Below, one piece after another: positions 50,005-58,393 of a DNA stretch of 64,000 nucleotides (the stretch's first letter is position 1; each line of letters starts with the position of its first letter). Under the pieces are notes generated by a model. That model saw only the letters and a list, made by a program, of their open reading frames with translations, was not told where the DNA came from and ran no database searches. The translations under genes were made by a program, and so were the position numbers. Origin of the DNA: GCA-003244245 sp036501085 (lineage in GTDB: Bacteria > Actinomycetota > Actinomycetes > Mycobacteriales > Pseudonocardiaceae); the NCBI GenBank assembly GCA_036501085.1, contig DASYAZ010000090.1, positions 1 to 64,000 on the forward strand, given 5' to 3'.

Positions 50005-50313
50005 GTGCCACGATCTGTGAGCGTGGGCACAGTGCTGGTGTATCTCGTCGTCGTCGCGGTGGTCGCCGCGGTGGTGTTCCTGACCGCATCGCTGGTCTTC
50101 GGCCGCGGTGAGGAGCTGGAGGCGCTGCCGCCGGATGGGACGCCGACCTGGTTGCCGGAGGGACCGATCGCCGGCGATGACGTCCGCGCTATACGGTTCT
50201 CCCAGGTGCTCCGGGGGTACCGGATGTCCGAGGTGGACTGGACGCTGCAACGGGCGGCGGCTGAGCTCGACGCGTTGCGCGCGCGGGTGGCCGAGTTGGA
50301 GGGGCAGCGATGA
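50005..50313 (+). CDS. DivIVA-like membrane-anchored small protein (Rv1209-like)
   Basis: The 102-residue protein has one N-terminal membrane helix (TVLVYLVVVAVVAAVVFLTASLVF, about 9-32) and a cytoplasmic part with the DivIVA-domain hallmark FSQVLRGYRMSEVDWTLQ, ending in a short coiled coil. It may link envelope growth to a pole or septum scaffold. In mycobacteria gpgS separates folP2 from this gene; here only 15 bases lie between them. Its stop overlaps the next ATG. Confidence 0.82.
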   Translation: MPRSVSVGTVLVYLVVVAVVAAVVFLTASLVFGRGEELEALPPDGTPTWLPEGPIAGDDVRAIRFSQVLRGYRMSEVDWTLQRAAAELDALRARVAELEGQR

Positions 50314-50753
50314 ACCTGACGGTGCGGGTCGATGTCGATGCACCCCCGGAAACGGTGTTCGCGGCGGCCATGGACTGGGAGCGCCAGGGCGAGTGGATGC
50401 TCGGCACCACCGTGCGGATCCGCCAAGGCGACGGCCGTTCGGTCGGCTCGGAGCTGGAGGCGCTCACCGGCGTGGCCGGGATCGGGATCACCGACAGCAT
50501 GCAGATCACGGTCTGGGACGCACCATCCCGATGCGAGGTGCGCCATCTCGGGAAGGTGGTGCGCGGCACCGGCATCTTCGCGGTGGCGCCGCGCGGGCGG
50601 GATGCCGCCACCTTCGCATGGACCGAGGAACTGGAGTTGCCACTGGGTGCGCTGGGCGCCTTCGGCGCCCAGCTGTTCCGCCCGATCTTCGAGTGGGGCC
50701 TGCGGTTCTCGCTGGAGCGCTTCGCCGCCTTCTGCCGGACCTACCCCCGTTGA
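50310..50753 (+). CDS. SRPBCC-fold protein (polyketide cyclase/START-like)
   Basis: The 147-residue protein has the START/SRPBCC pattern: VRVDVDAPPETVFAAAMDWERQGEW at the N terminus, several beta strands, and a long C-terminal helix (WGLRFSLERFAAFCRTY). It would bind a hydrophobic ligand in a cavity; none can be named. It overlaps the DivIVA-like gene by ATGA and is followed by tag, so it is part of a tight operon. Confidence 0.82.
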   Translation: MNLTVRVDVDAPPETVFAAAMDWERQGEWMLGTTVRIRQGDGRSVGSELEALTGVAGIGITDSMQITVWDAPSRCEVRHLGKVVRGTGIFAVAPRGRDAATFAWTEELELPLGALGAFGAQLFRPIFEWGLRFSLERFAAFCRTYPR

Positions 50754-50755
50754 CC

Positions 50756-51337
50756 ATGAGCGCCGGGCCGGTGGCCGGACCCGACGGGCGCCTGCGGTGC
50801 CCCTGGGCGGGTTCGGTTCCGGACTACCGCACCTACCACGATCATGAGTGGGGGGTGCCGGTGCATGGTGAGGTCGCGCTGTTCGAGCGGCTCAGCCTGG
50901 AGGCGTTCCAGTCGGGTCTGTCGTGGCTGACGATCCTGCGCAAGCGGGAGGCGTTCCGGCACGCCTTTGCCGGTTTCCAGCCCGCTGCCGTCGCCGCGTT
51001 CACCGACGACGACCGGGCCCGCCTGCTTGCCGACACCGGGATCATCCGCAACCGAGCCAAGATCGAGGCGACGGTACGCAATGCCCGAGCGCTCACCCAG
51101 CTCGGCGAGGATCTGGATGCCCTGTTGTGGTCTTTCGCGCCCGATCCCACCGGGCGGCCCGCGCCGCAGACAGTGGCTGAGTTGGCGACCCGGACCCGTG
51201 AGTCCGAGGCAATGGCACACGCCCTGCGCCGCCGGGGTTTCACCTTCGTCGGCCCGGTCACCTGCCACGCGCTCATGCAGGCGACCGGGATGGTTGACGA
51301 CCATCTCGCCGGTTGTTTCCGCCGCGCGGCTGGGTAA
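50756..51337 (+). CDS. tag: DNA-3-methyladenine glycosylase I
   Basis: The 193-residue enzyme removes 3-methyladenine from DNA. Family motifs are RCPWAGSVPDYRTYHDHEWGVP, FERLSLEAFQSGLSWLTIL (with the catalytic/recognition Glu) and FVGPVTCHALMQATGMVDDH; the N-terminal Cys and C-terminal His/Cys bind zinc. ATG 50756 lies two bases after the SRPBCC stop codon. It corresponds to Rv1210. Confidence 0.95.
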   Translation: MSAGPVAGPDGRLRCPWAGSVPDYRTYHDHEWGVPVHGEVALFERLSLEAFQSGLSWLTILRKREAFRHAFAGFQPAAVAAFTDDDRARLLADTGIIRNRAKIEATVRNARALTQLGEDLDALLWSFAPDPTGRPAPQTVAELATRTRESEAMAHALRRRGFTFVGPVTCHALMQATGMVDDHLAGCFRRAAG

Positions 51338-51496
51338 GCCTGCTGACGGCGAACCAGCGGTCCCAGGTGGACAGTGAGGCCTGACGAACGCGAGACCATT
51401 GGTTGCTTTTCGGGCGCTGAGACCGATAAGGGAGAATGCAGGGGGTCACTGGTGTCGTGGCCACCCGCGGTGACGACTGCACGGAGGGAGCACGCT

Positions 51497-51664
51497 ATGG
51501 CGGCCATGAAGCCCCGGACCGGCGACGGTCCCCTCGAGGTGACGAAGGAGGGTCGGGGCATTGTGATGCGAGTCCCGCTCGAGGGCGGTGGGCGACTCGT
51601 CGTCGAGATGTCGGCGGACGAGGCCGGCGAACTTGGCGAGGCATTGCGGGCCGTCGTGGAATGA
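51497..51664 (+). CDS. DUF3117 protein
   Basis: This 55-residue actinobacterial protein is highly conserved: MKPRTGDGPLEVTKEGRGIV then VPLEGGGRLVVEMSADEA. GGAGGGA precedes the ATG. It matches Rv1211 in order and sequence pattern. Function is unknown. In mycobacteria glgA follows directly; here an 8-kb block intervenes. Confidence 0.93.
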   Translation: MAAMKPRTGDGPLEVTKEGRGIVMRVPLEGGGRLVVEMSADEAGELGEALRAVVE

Positions 51665-51755
51665 CGGCCCGCAATGCAGTTCCGTCTTCCCGCGGCCCCG
51701 GTCTGCGCTTTCCGGCGTACCGGGGTCTCGCTACGAGCTGACCGGGAGATTCCCC

Positions 51756-53306
51756 GTGCCGACGACGTCCCTGGTGACACCCACAGTGCCCACCCCCCTG
51801 TCCGAGGTGCGGGTGCGCGAGCGGGGCGATCCCGGGGTGGCTGATGTGGTACTGGTGGGGCGGTCCCCCGCGGAAGAGCCCCCGATTCTGGGTCCGGGCG
51901 CGGACCGGCTCGGCGTGGACGGGCAGTGGTTGGACCAGTACCGGGTGAGTGCCGCCGCCGGCTCGGTGCACGTCGTGCCACTGGTGCCGGCGGATCCCGA
52001 CCGTGGCTGGCTCGTGGGTACCGGGCAGGGCAGCATGCAGGACTGGCGGTCGGCCGGCGCGGGGCTGGTCCGGGCCATCGCGGCGAAACCGGTGGGCAAG
52101 GGGGCGGCGCAGCGCCGGACCGAGGCGCCGGGCCAGGTGCAGGTGCACCTGCCGCCCGACACGAGCGCCGATCAGGCAGCGGCCCTGGCTCTCGGGTGCA
52201 TGGCGGGTTCGCACCGCTACCGGGTCACCGGCGAGGATGCGCCGGCAGCTCCCAACGTGGCGCTCATCGCACCGTCCGGCTGCGCTCCGGACCCCCTCGC
52301 CGGGGCTGTTGCCAGGGCGCAGGTGCTCGGGTGGGCCACCGGGCTGGCACGTGATCTCGCCAACACCCCCAGTGGGCACAAAGACCCCGCGTGGCTGGCC
52401 GGTACCGCCGCTGCCTTGGCTGCCACGATTCCCGGCATGCAGGCCCGGGTGCGCGACGAGGGCTGGTTGGCCGAGCAGGGTTTCGGCGGAGTGCTCGCGG
52501 TGGGTGGCGGATCCGCCCGCCCGCCACGGTTCCTCGAGCTGGGGTGGAACCCCACCGAGGTGAGCCCGGACGTTGCCGCCGGCGAGCACCTGATATTGGT
52601 CGGCAAGGGCATCACGTTCGACACCGGCGGGATCTCGATCAAACCGGCTGAGGGCATGCACCTGATGCGCACCGACATGTCCGGAGGTGCAGCGGTGATC
52701 GCCGCGCTGCTGGCTCTGGCCCGGCTGGCGGTGCCGCTTCGGGTGACGGGGCTGGTGCCCTGCGCCGAGAACCACGTTTCCGGATCGGCCTACCGCCCGG
52801 GTGATGTGGTGCGGCACGCGGGTGGCACCACCACCGAGGTGACGAACACCGACGCCGAGGGCCGGCTGGTGCTCGCCGACGCGCTGTCCTACGCGGTACG
52901 GACACTGGCACCCACCACCCTGATCGACGTCGCGACGCTCACCGGGGCGATGAAGGTGTCGCTGGGCCTGCGCACCGGGGGGTTGTTCGCCACCGAACCC
53001 GCTCTCGCCGAGCGGATCCAGCGAGCCGGGGCGGCCGCCGGTGAGGCGTGGTGGCAGCTGCCGCTGATCGACGACCATGCGAAGGAAGTACGGTCAGAGA
53101 TCGCTGACCTGCGGCAATGCCCACCCGGACCGGCGTCGATCGTGGCGGCGTTGTTCCTGCGGGAGTTCACCGCCGGCCTGCCGTGGGCGCACCTGGATAT
53201 CGCCGGTCCAGCGCGGGCTGAGGAGAATTACGCCGAGGTCAACGCGGGCGGTACCGGTTTCGGCACCCGGACCCTGATCGAATTGGCCTGCTCGTTCACC
53301 AGCTAG
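51756..53306 (+). CDS. pepA: leucyl aminopeptidase (M17 family)
   Basis: The 516-residue protein has the M17 catalytic domain: ILVGKGITFDTGGISIKPAE (metal-binding Lys and Asp), LMRTDMSGGAAVI, and NTDAEGRLVLADALSYA (metal-binding Asp and Glu, catalytic Arg). LANTPSGHKDPAWLA precedes. The N-terminal domain (1-~190) is divergent, as usual. GTG 51756 follows GGGAGATTCCCC. It frees N-terminal residues from peptides in the cytosol and may work with the peptide importers nearby, which is inference. Confidence 0.93.
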   Translation: MPTTSLVTPTVPTPLSEVRVRERGDPGVADVVLVGRSPAEEPPILGPGADRLGVDGQWLDQYRVSAAAGSVHVVPLVPADPDRGWLVGTGQGSMQDWRSAGAGLVRAIAAKPVGKGAAQRRTEAPGQVQVHLPPDTSADQAAALALGCMAGSHRYRVTGEDAPAAPNVALIAPSGCAPDPLAGAVARAQVLGWATGLARDLANTPSGHKDPAWLAGTAAALAATIPGMQARVRDEGWLAEQGFGGVLAVGGGSARPPRFLELGWNPTEVSPDVAAGEHLILVGKGITFDTGGISIKPAEGMHLMRTDMSGGAAVIAALLALARLAVPLRVTGLVPCAENHVSGSAYRPGDVVRHAGGTTTEVTNTDAEGRLVLADALSYAVRTLAPTTLIDVATLTGAMKVSLGLRTGGLFATEPALAERIQRAGAAAGEAWWQLPLIDDHAKEVRSEIADLRQCPPGPASIVAALFLREFTAGLPWAHLDIAGPARAEENYAEVNAGGTGFGTRTLIELACSFTS

Positions 53307-53318
53307 GCTCCCGACCCG

Positions 53319-54314
53319 ATGGCCACTTCATCAGCCTGCACCGGTCGGGTCGTGATCACCGGGGGCGCCGGTTTCGTCGGTCGGGCTGCCGTCGCCGGCT
53401 TCACCGGCCGGGGCAATCCGGTCACTGTGGTCGACCGGGCTCCGCATCCCGATCCCGCTGTTCGCAGCGTGGTGGGTGAGCTCACCGACCCGCAGGTGAT
53501 AGCCGATGCGCTGGGAACCGGGGACGTCGCTGGGGTCGTGCACCTGGCCGCCGTCACCTCGGTGCTGCGCTCGGTGCAGCACCCGCTGGCCACCTACCAG
53601 GCGAACGTGGCAGTGACCCAGGAGCTGCTCGAGTGCTGCCGTCAGGCCGGTGTGGAGCGGTTCATCCTGGCTTCCAGCAATGCGGTGGTCGGTGACGTGG
53701 GCCACGCCACCATGGACGAGAAGGCCATGTTGCGCCCGCTGACCCCCTACGGGGCCACCAAGGCGGCCGCCGAGATGCTGCTCTCCGGCTACGCCGGCGC
53801 CTATGGCATGGCCACCTGCGCGCTGCGCTTCACCAACATCTACGGCCCAGGGATGGCGCACAAGGACAGCTTCGTGCCCCGGCTGATGCGCGCCGCGCTG
53901 GCCGGCCGGGGAGTGCAGGTCTACGGCGACGGGACGCAGCGCCGGGACCTCGTGCATGTCGATGACGCCGTCGCGGCCCTGCTCGCGGCGTGGGAACGGC
54001 GGTTCCGCGGTACCGCGATCATCGGCTCGGGTCGGTCGGTGACCGTGCTGGAGCTGCTGGAGGCGGCGCGCGCCGTCACCGGGTGCGCGCTGCCCGCCGA
54101 ACACGTCCCGGCCCAGCCGGGCGAGATGCCCGCGGTGATCGTCGACATCAGTGGGGCCAGGGAGTGCCTGGGCTACCGGCCGGCTGTCTCGCTGGCCGCG
54201 GGCCTGGCCACGGTGTGGCGGGACTTCACGGCCGCCGGTTCGCGCACCGCCGCGGGAAGCGCTGCGGCCAGGACCACTACCGCCGTGCCGGTACCGGGCG
54301 GTCCCGGCCGGTGA
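53319..54314 (+). CDS. NAD-dependent sugar-nucleotide epimerase/dehydratase
   Basis: The 331-residue extended short-chain dehydrogenase has VVITGGAGFVGRAAV (Gly-rich NAD site, residues 11-25), HLAAVTSV, and YGATKAAAE with the catalytic Tyr-xxx-Lys. FTNIYGPGM and DGTQRRDLVHVDDA are typical of UDP-glucose 4-epimerase-like enzymes. The last ~35 residues are low-complexity Ala/Thr/Gly. Its stop overlaps the GTG of the large glycosyltransferase, so it probably makes a sugar nucleotide for that enzyme. Confidence 0.88.
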   Translation: MATSSACTGRVVITGGAGFVGRAAVAGFTGRGNPVTVVDRAPHPDPAVRSVVGELTDPQVIADALGTGDVAGVVHLAAVTSVLRSVQHPLATYQANVAVTQELLECCRQAGVERFILASSNAVVGDVGHATMDEKAMLRPLTPYGATKAAAEMLLSGYAGAYGMATCALRFTNIYGPGMAHKDSFVPRLMRAALAGRGVQVYGDGTQRRDLVHVDDAVAALLAAWERRFRGTAIIGSGRSVTVLELLEAARAVTGCALPAEHVPAQPGEMPAVIVDISGARECLGYRPAVSLAAGLATVWRDFTAAGSRTAAGSAAARTTTAVPVPGGPGR

Positions 54315-56656
54315 CGGGCCTGCTGGCGCGGCCGGAGACGGGCGGCTCCCACCCCGGCGCCGCGGTGCTGGCCTCCCGCCCGCCCGGCTGGTTGCGCCTG
54401 CACTGGGTGCTGCTGGTGCTGCTGGGCTTGGGTGCCGTCCTCAGGGTGCTCGCGGTCGTGGCCTACCAGCCCGCACTGCTCTACATCGACTCCTTCACCT
54501 ACCTGGACAACGTCTCCTACCTGCGCCCCGATGGGCTGCGCCCGATCGGCTACGACCTCATCCTGAACGTCCTGCTGCCCCTCGGTGGCCTGCGCGGGGT
54601 CGCCATCGCCCAGCATCTGCTCGGTCTGGGCATGGCGGTGCTGATCTACCAGCTGCTGGTGCGGCACGGCGCCCGGCGCTGGCTGGCCGCAGCGGCAGCC
54701 GCGCCGGTGCTCCTGGACGCCTACCAGGTGCAGATCGAGCAGAACATCATGCCCGATGTCTGGTTCCAGGCGCTGCTGTTGTGGATCGTCTGGGTGCTGA
54801 CCTGCCGCGGGCTGCCCAGCCCGCGGCACGCTGCGGGTGCGGGAATTCTGATCGGATTCGCGGTGGTCGTCCGGTTGGTCGGGATCACCATGCTGGTGCC
54901 GGCGCTCGGGTACCTGGTCGTCGCCGGGTCGCTGTGGGCCAACCGAGCCGGCTGGCGCCAGATCGGTCTGCGGGCAGCCGCGATGGCCGCGGGTTTCGTG
55001 GTGATCCTCGCTGGTTACGGCGGCTACTTCCGGCTCACCACCGGCGCCTGGGGGATCAGCGGCGCCAGCAGCGGTGTGCTCTACGGGCGCGCCGCCGCCA
55101 TCGCCGACTGCGATCGGATCCCGCCCGACACCTGGGAGCACGCCGTGTGCCCGGTGGAGCCACGCGGGCAGCGCTTCGGCGTCGATTACTACGTCCACGA
55201 CCTCGCCTCGCCGGCGATGACCGTCGCGTTGCCGCCCGACGAGTCGATGGCCGAGATCCAGTCCTCGTTCGCCCGTGTCGTGTTCGCCAACCAGCCGCTG
55301 GATCTCCTGGAGGCGATCGGCAAGGATTTCCTGAAGGGCTTTCGCCCGCTGCGTCTCGACGCGGTGAACGACGTGCCGGTGGATCGGTGGCATTTCCAGA
55401 CCGCCTACCCGTACTTCGGCGTCCAGGACCGCGTCGATGCGCGGGCCTTCCAGTTCGGCGGGGTGCCGATCTCCATCAACTCGCAGGTGGCGCAGCTGCT
55501 GCGGAGTTACCAGCTCACCGTGGGGTTCGTCCCCGGCTCGCTGCTCGGTCTGGGCCTGCTGGCCGGATTGCTCGGCGGCTTCGGAATCGGCAATGCCCGG
55601 CGCTCGGGGATCCGGGCGGCCAGCCTGCTGGTGTCCGGGCTCGGCATCACGGTGCTGCTCACCGCTGCGGCGTTCGAGTTCTCCTGGCGTTACCAACTGC
55701 CCGGGTTGGTGTTGCTGCCGTTGGCGGGAGTGCTGGGCGTGACCGCGATCACCGGTCCGCTGCGCAGGCCCGGCCCGCGGCGCAAGGTGAACCCTCCCAT
55801 GCAGCCCTACCCCGATCCGGTCGATTCCGCCACGGTGCGGGAATTCATCCGCTCAGAGGGGTCGGCGGGGCAGGTGCACTTCGCCCCCGTGATGGTGATC
55901 ATCGCGGCCTATAACGAGGAGGGCGGCATCGGTGGGGTGCTCGCTGCCGTCCCCCCGGCGAGCTGCGGGTTGCCGGTGGAAACCCTGGTGGTGGTCGACG
56001 GTGGCAGCGACGGCACCGCGGCGGTGGCCCGCCGGCACGGCGCCCGGGTCTGCGAGCTGCCGGTCAACCGCGGTCAAGGCGCCGCGCTGCGGCTGGGGTA
56101 CGCCCTCGCCCGCCGTGGCGGCGCCCGGTACATCGTCACCACCGACGCCGACGGCCAGTACGACCTCGCCGAGCTGCCGCTGCTCCTGCAACCGTTGATC
56201 GACGACGAGGCCGATTTCGTGACCGGTTCGCGGGCCCTGGGCCGCCACGAGACCTCCGACCCGGTGCGGCACCTCGGGGTGCACGTGTTCGCGAGGCTGG
56301 CCAGCGCGCTGACCCGGCAGCGGCTGACCGACACCTCCTTCGGGTTCCGCGCCATGAAGGCCGAGGTGACCGGAATCGTCACGCTCACCCAGGCCCAGTA
56401 CCAGGCTTCCGAGCTGCTGCTCGGGGTGATCTCACATGGTTACCGGGTGCGGGAACAGCCCATGACGATGCTGGCGCGAACCGCGGGTGAGACGAAGAAG
56501 GGCAACAACCTGGTGTACGGGATTCGTTATGCCCGGGTGCTGCTGGGAACCTGGTCCAGGGAGTCCTGGACCCGCCGGCGGGCGGCACGGGCCGGTTCGG
56601 CACCGAATACCAGCCGGTCCAACAGCGCGAACTTGAGCACGAAAAGCGGCAGGTAG
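54311..56656 (+). CDS. fused polytopic glycosyltransferase (GT-C-like) and GT2 domain
   Basis: The 781-residue chain has two parts. Residues ~30-490 are a polytopic membrane region with about ten helices; an early IDSFTYLDN loop with acidic residues resembles lipid-phosphate-dependent GT-C enzymes. Residues ~525-750 form a GT2 domain of the dolichyl-phosphate-sugar synthase type: MVIIAAYNEEGGIGGVL, VVVDGGSDGT, VNRGQGAALRLGYALAR, the DxD in TTDADGQYD and SFGFRAMK. Fusion would put synthesis of a polyprenyl-phosphate sugar and its use in one protein. ATG 55799 could also start the GT2 part alone. GTG 54311 overlaps the epimerase stop. The last 130 bases are antisense to GtrA. Confidence 0.82.
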   Translation: MTGLLARPETGGSHPGAAVLASRPPGWLRLHWVLLVLLGLGAVLRVLAVVAYQPALLYIDSFTYLDNVSYLRPDGLRPIGYDLILNVLLPLGGLRGVAIAQHLLGLGMAVLIYQLLVRHGARRWLAAAAAAPVLLDAYQVQIEQNIMPDVWFQALLLWIVWVLTCRGLPSPRHAAGAGILIGFAVVVRLVGITMLVPALGYLVVAGSLWANRAGWRQIGLRAAAMAAGFVVILAGYGGYFRLTTGAWGISGASSGVLYGRAAAIADCDRIPPDTWEHAVCPVEPRGQRFGVDYYVHDLASPAMTVALPPDESMAEIQSSFARVVFANQPLDLLEAIGKDFLKGFRPLRLDAVNDVPVDRWHFQTAYPYFGVQDRVDARAFQFGGVPISINSQVAQLLRSYQLTVGFVPGSLLGLGLLAGLLGGFGIGNARRSGIRAASLLVSGLGITVLLTAAAFEFSWRYQLPGLVLLPLAGVLGVTAITGPLRRPGPRRKVNPPMQPYPDPVDSATVREFIRSEGSAGQVHFAPVMVIIAAYNEEGGIGGVLAAVPPASCGLPVETLVVVDGGSDGTAAVARRHGARVCELPVNRGQGAALRLGYALARRGGARYIVTTDADGQYDLAELPLLLQPLIDDEADFVTGSRALGRHETSDPVRHLGVHVFARLASALTRQRLTDTSFGFRAMKAEVTGIVTLTQAQYQASELLLGVISHGYRVREQPMTMLARTAGETKKGNNLVYGIRYARVLLGTWSRESWTRRRAARAGSAPNTSRSNSANLSTKSGR

Positions 56657-57030
56657 CTGAGGCTGAAGACCACGGCGTTCACCGCGGTGCGCAGTGCGTG
56701 GTCGGCGATGGTGACCCCGACCAGCCGGTCCATGCCGGCGGTGACGGCAGTCGCCATCAGACCGCTGAATGCGATCACCGCCAGGTACGGGATCAGTTCC
56801 CGGCGCATCCGCACCGGCCCGGAACGCCGCCAGGTCCAGAATCGGTGGATCAGAAAATTCGGGATCGCCCCGGCCAGAAAGGCCGCTGCACCGGATACCG
56901 CGGCCGATGCGTCGAGCACCCCGAACAGCAGCACGAACGTCAGCTGGCTGCAGGCCGTGGAGATGGCCGTGCCCGCGGCGAACCGGGTGAACAACCTGGC
57001 CAGTCTGGATTGGGCGAGCTGCCGGAGCAC
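56527..57030 (-). CDS. GtrA-family membrane protein
   Basis: The 167-residue protein has four membrane helices in the GtrA pattern (FAAGTAISTACSQLTFVLLF, FLAGAIPNFLIHRFWTWRR, YLAVIAFSGLMATAVTAG, AVVFSLSYLPLFVLKFAL). GtrA proteins are thought to flip polyprenyl-phosphate sugars, fitting the glycosyltransferase beside it. GTG 57030 is the start. Its 3' 130 bases overlap, on the opposite strand, the end of the fused glycosyltransferase gene. Confidence 0.88.
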   Translation of the reverse strand: MLRQLAQSRLARLFTRFAAGTAISTACSQLTFVLLFGVLDASAAVSGAAAFLAGAIPNFLIHRFWTWRRSGPVRMRRELIPYLAVIAFSGLMATAVTAGMDRLVGVTIADHALRTAVNAVVFSLSYLPLFVLKFALLDRLVFGAEPARAARRRVQDSLDQVPSSTRA

Positions 57031-57150
57031 TGACTCATTTTGGCAGACGCTCCGGCGCCCTGAACTCGTGCCCGGAGTAGCAGACGTTGATGCTCGCCAC
57101 CGTCATCTGATATCCACATTCATCAACCCAGGCTGGCAGGAGGCAACGCG

Positions 57151-58311
57151 GTGCGAATTCTCGTTCTCGGTGGTGACGGCTATCTGGGCTGGCCGAGCGC
57201 CCTGCATCTCTCGGATCGGGGTCACGACGTCGCGGTCCTGGACAACCTCGCCCGCCGCTCGTACGACGACGAGCTGGGGTTACAGAGCCTGGTACCCATC
57301 GAAGGGCTGCAGCACCGGGTGCGGACCTGGCATGACGTCTCCGGCCGGCGACTCGGGCTTTTCGTCGGTGACCTGTGCGACGCGGAGTTCCTCCTCGACG
57401 TCGTGCGCCGGTTCCAGCCCGAGGCGATCGTGCACTACGCCGAGCAGCGTTCCGCCCCGTACTCCATGATCGACCGCAGGCACGCGGTGTACACCCAGTC
57501 GAACAATGTCATCGGCACCCTCAATGTGATGTTCGCGATCGCCGAGGTGGACCGCGATATTCATCTGGTCAAGCTCGGCACCATGGGGGAGTACGGCACC
57601 CCGAACATCGACATCGAGGAGGGTTGGCTCACCGTCGAGCACAACGGCCGCACCGACCGGATGCTCTTTCCCAAGAAGGCGGGTTCCTTCTACCACCTCT
57701 CGAAGGTGCATGACAGCCACAACATCGAGTTCGGCTGCCGGACCTGGGGGTTGCGGGCAACCGATCTCAACCAGGGCGTGGTCTACGGGCAGTGGACCGC
57801 TCAGACCGGGCGGGATGCCCGGTTGGCCACCCGCTTCGATTACGACGCGGTCTTCGGCACGGTGCTCAACCGGTTCGTCATCCAAGCGGTGCTCGGGCAC
57901 CCGCTGACGGTCTACGGGGTGGGTGGCCAGACACGCGGGCTCATCGACATCCGGGACACCATCGAATGCATCCGGCTGGCCTGCGAGAACCCGGCTGATG
58001 CCGGTGAGTTCCGGGTCTTCAACCAGATCACCGAGACCATGTCGGTGGTGGATATCGCCAAAACCGTCGTGGCCAGCTTCCCGGGGCAGGCGGAGATCGA
58101 GTACCTGGACAACCCCCGGGTGGAGCTCGATGAGCACTACTACAACGTGGTGCACACCGGCCTGGTCGATCTGGGCCTGCAGCCACACCTGCTGTCCGAC
58201 ACGTTGATCGATTCCCTGTTCGGCATCGTCGAGCGCCATGCCCACCGCGTCGACCTCTCCACGATGCGTCCCAGCATCAACTGGCGCACCGCCACCAACC
58301 TCCCGCACTGA
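57151..58311 (+). CDS. UDP-sulfoquinovose synthase-like NAD-dependent enzyme (SqdB/SQD1 family)
   Basis: The 386-residue short-chain dehydrogenase has LVLGGDGYLGWPSALHLSDRG (NAD site, SQD1-like), HYAEQRSAPYSMIDR and the SQD1 hallmark MGEYGTPNIDIEEGW. The catalytic Tyr-Lys pair is in SFYHLSKVHD. SQD1/SqdB adds sulfite to UDP-glucose to make the head group of sulfolipid; whether this copy does so is inference, since no SqdD/SQD2-type transferase is beside it. GTG 57151 follows CAGGAGGCAACGC. Repeat array D starts 10 bases after its stop. Confidence 0.85.
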   Translation: MRILVLGGDGYLGWPSALHLSDRGHDVAVLDNLARRSYDDELGLQSLVPIEGLQHRVRTWHDVSGRRLGLFVGDLCDAEFLLDVVRRFQPEAIVHYAEQRSAPYSMIDRRHAVYTQSNNVIGTLNVMFAIAEVDRDIHLVKLGTMGEYGTPNIDIEEGWLTVEHNGRTDRMLFPKKAGSFYHLSKVHDSHNIEFGCRTWGLRATDLNQGVVYGQWTAQTGRDARLATRFDYDAVFGTVLNRFVIQAVLGHPLTVYGVGGQTRGLIDIRDTIECIRLACENPADAGEFRVFNQITETMSVVDIAKTVVASFPGQAEIEYLDNPRVELDEHYYNVVHTGLVDLGLQPHLLSDTLIDSLFGIVERHAHRVDLSTMRPSINWRTATNLPH

Positions 58312-58321
58312 CCCCCTTCCC

Positions 58322-58383
58322 CCGACATGGAGACATATCGGGGTCCGGAGGCTCTCTTTCAGCCCGATATGTCTCCATGTCGG
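58322..58383. repeat. palindromic repeat array D (2 units, 42-bp period)
   Basis: Units at 58322-58341 (GAGA loop) and 58364-58383 (inverted, TCTC loop). The 22-base spacer starts GGT. It lies between the convergent 3' ends of the SqdB-like and DUF559 genes. Confidence 0.93.
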
Positions 58384-58393
58384 GGGACGGGGG

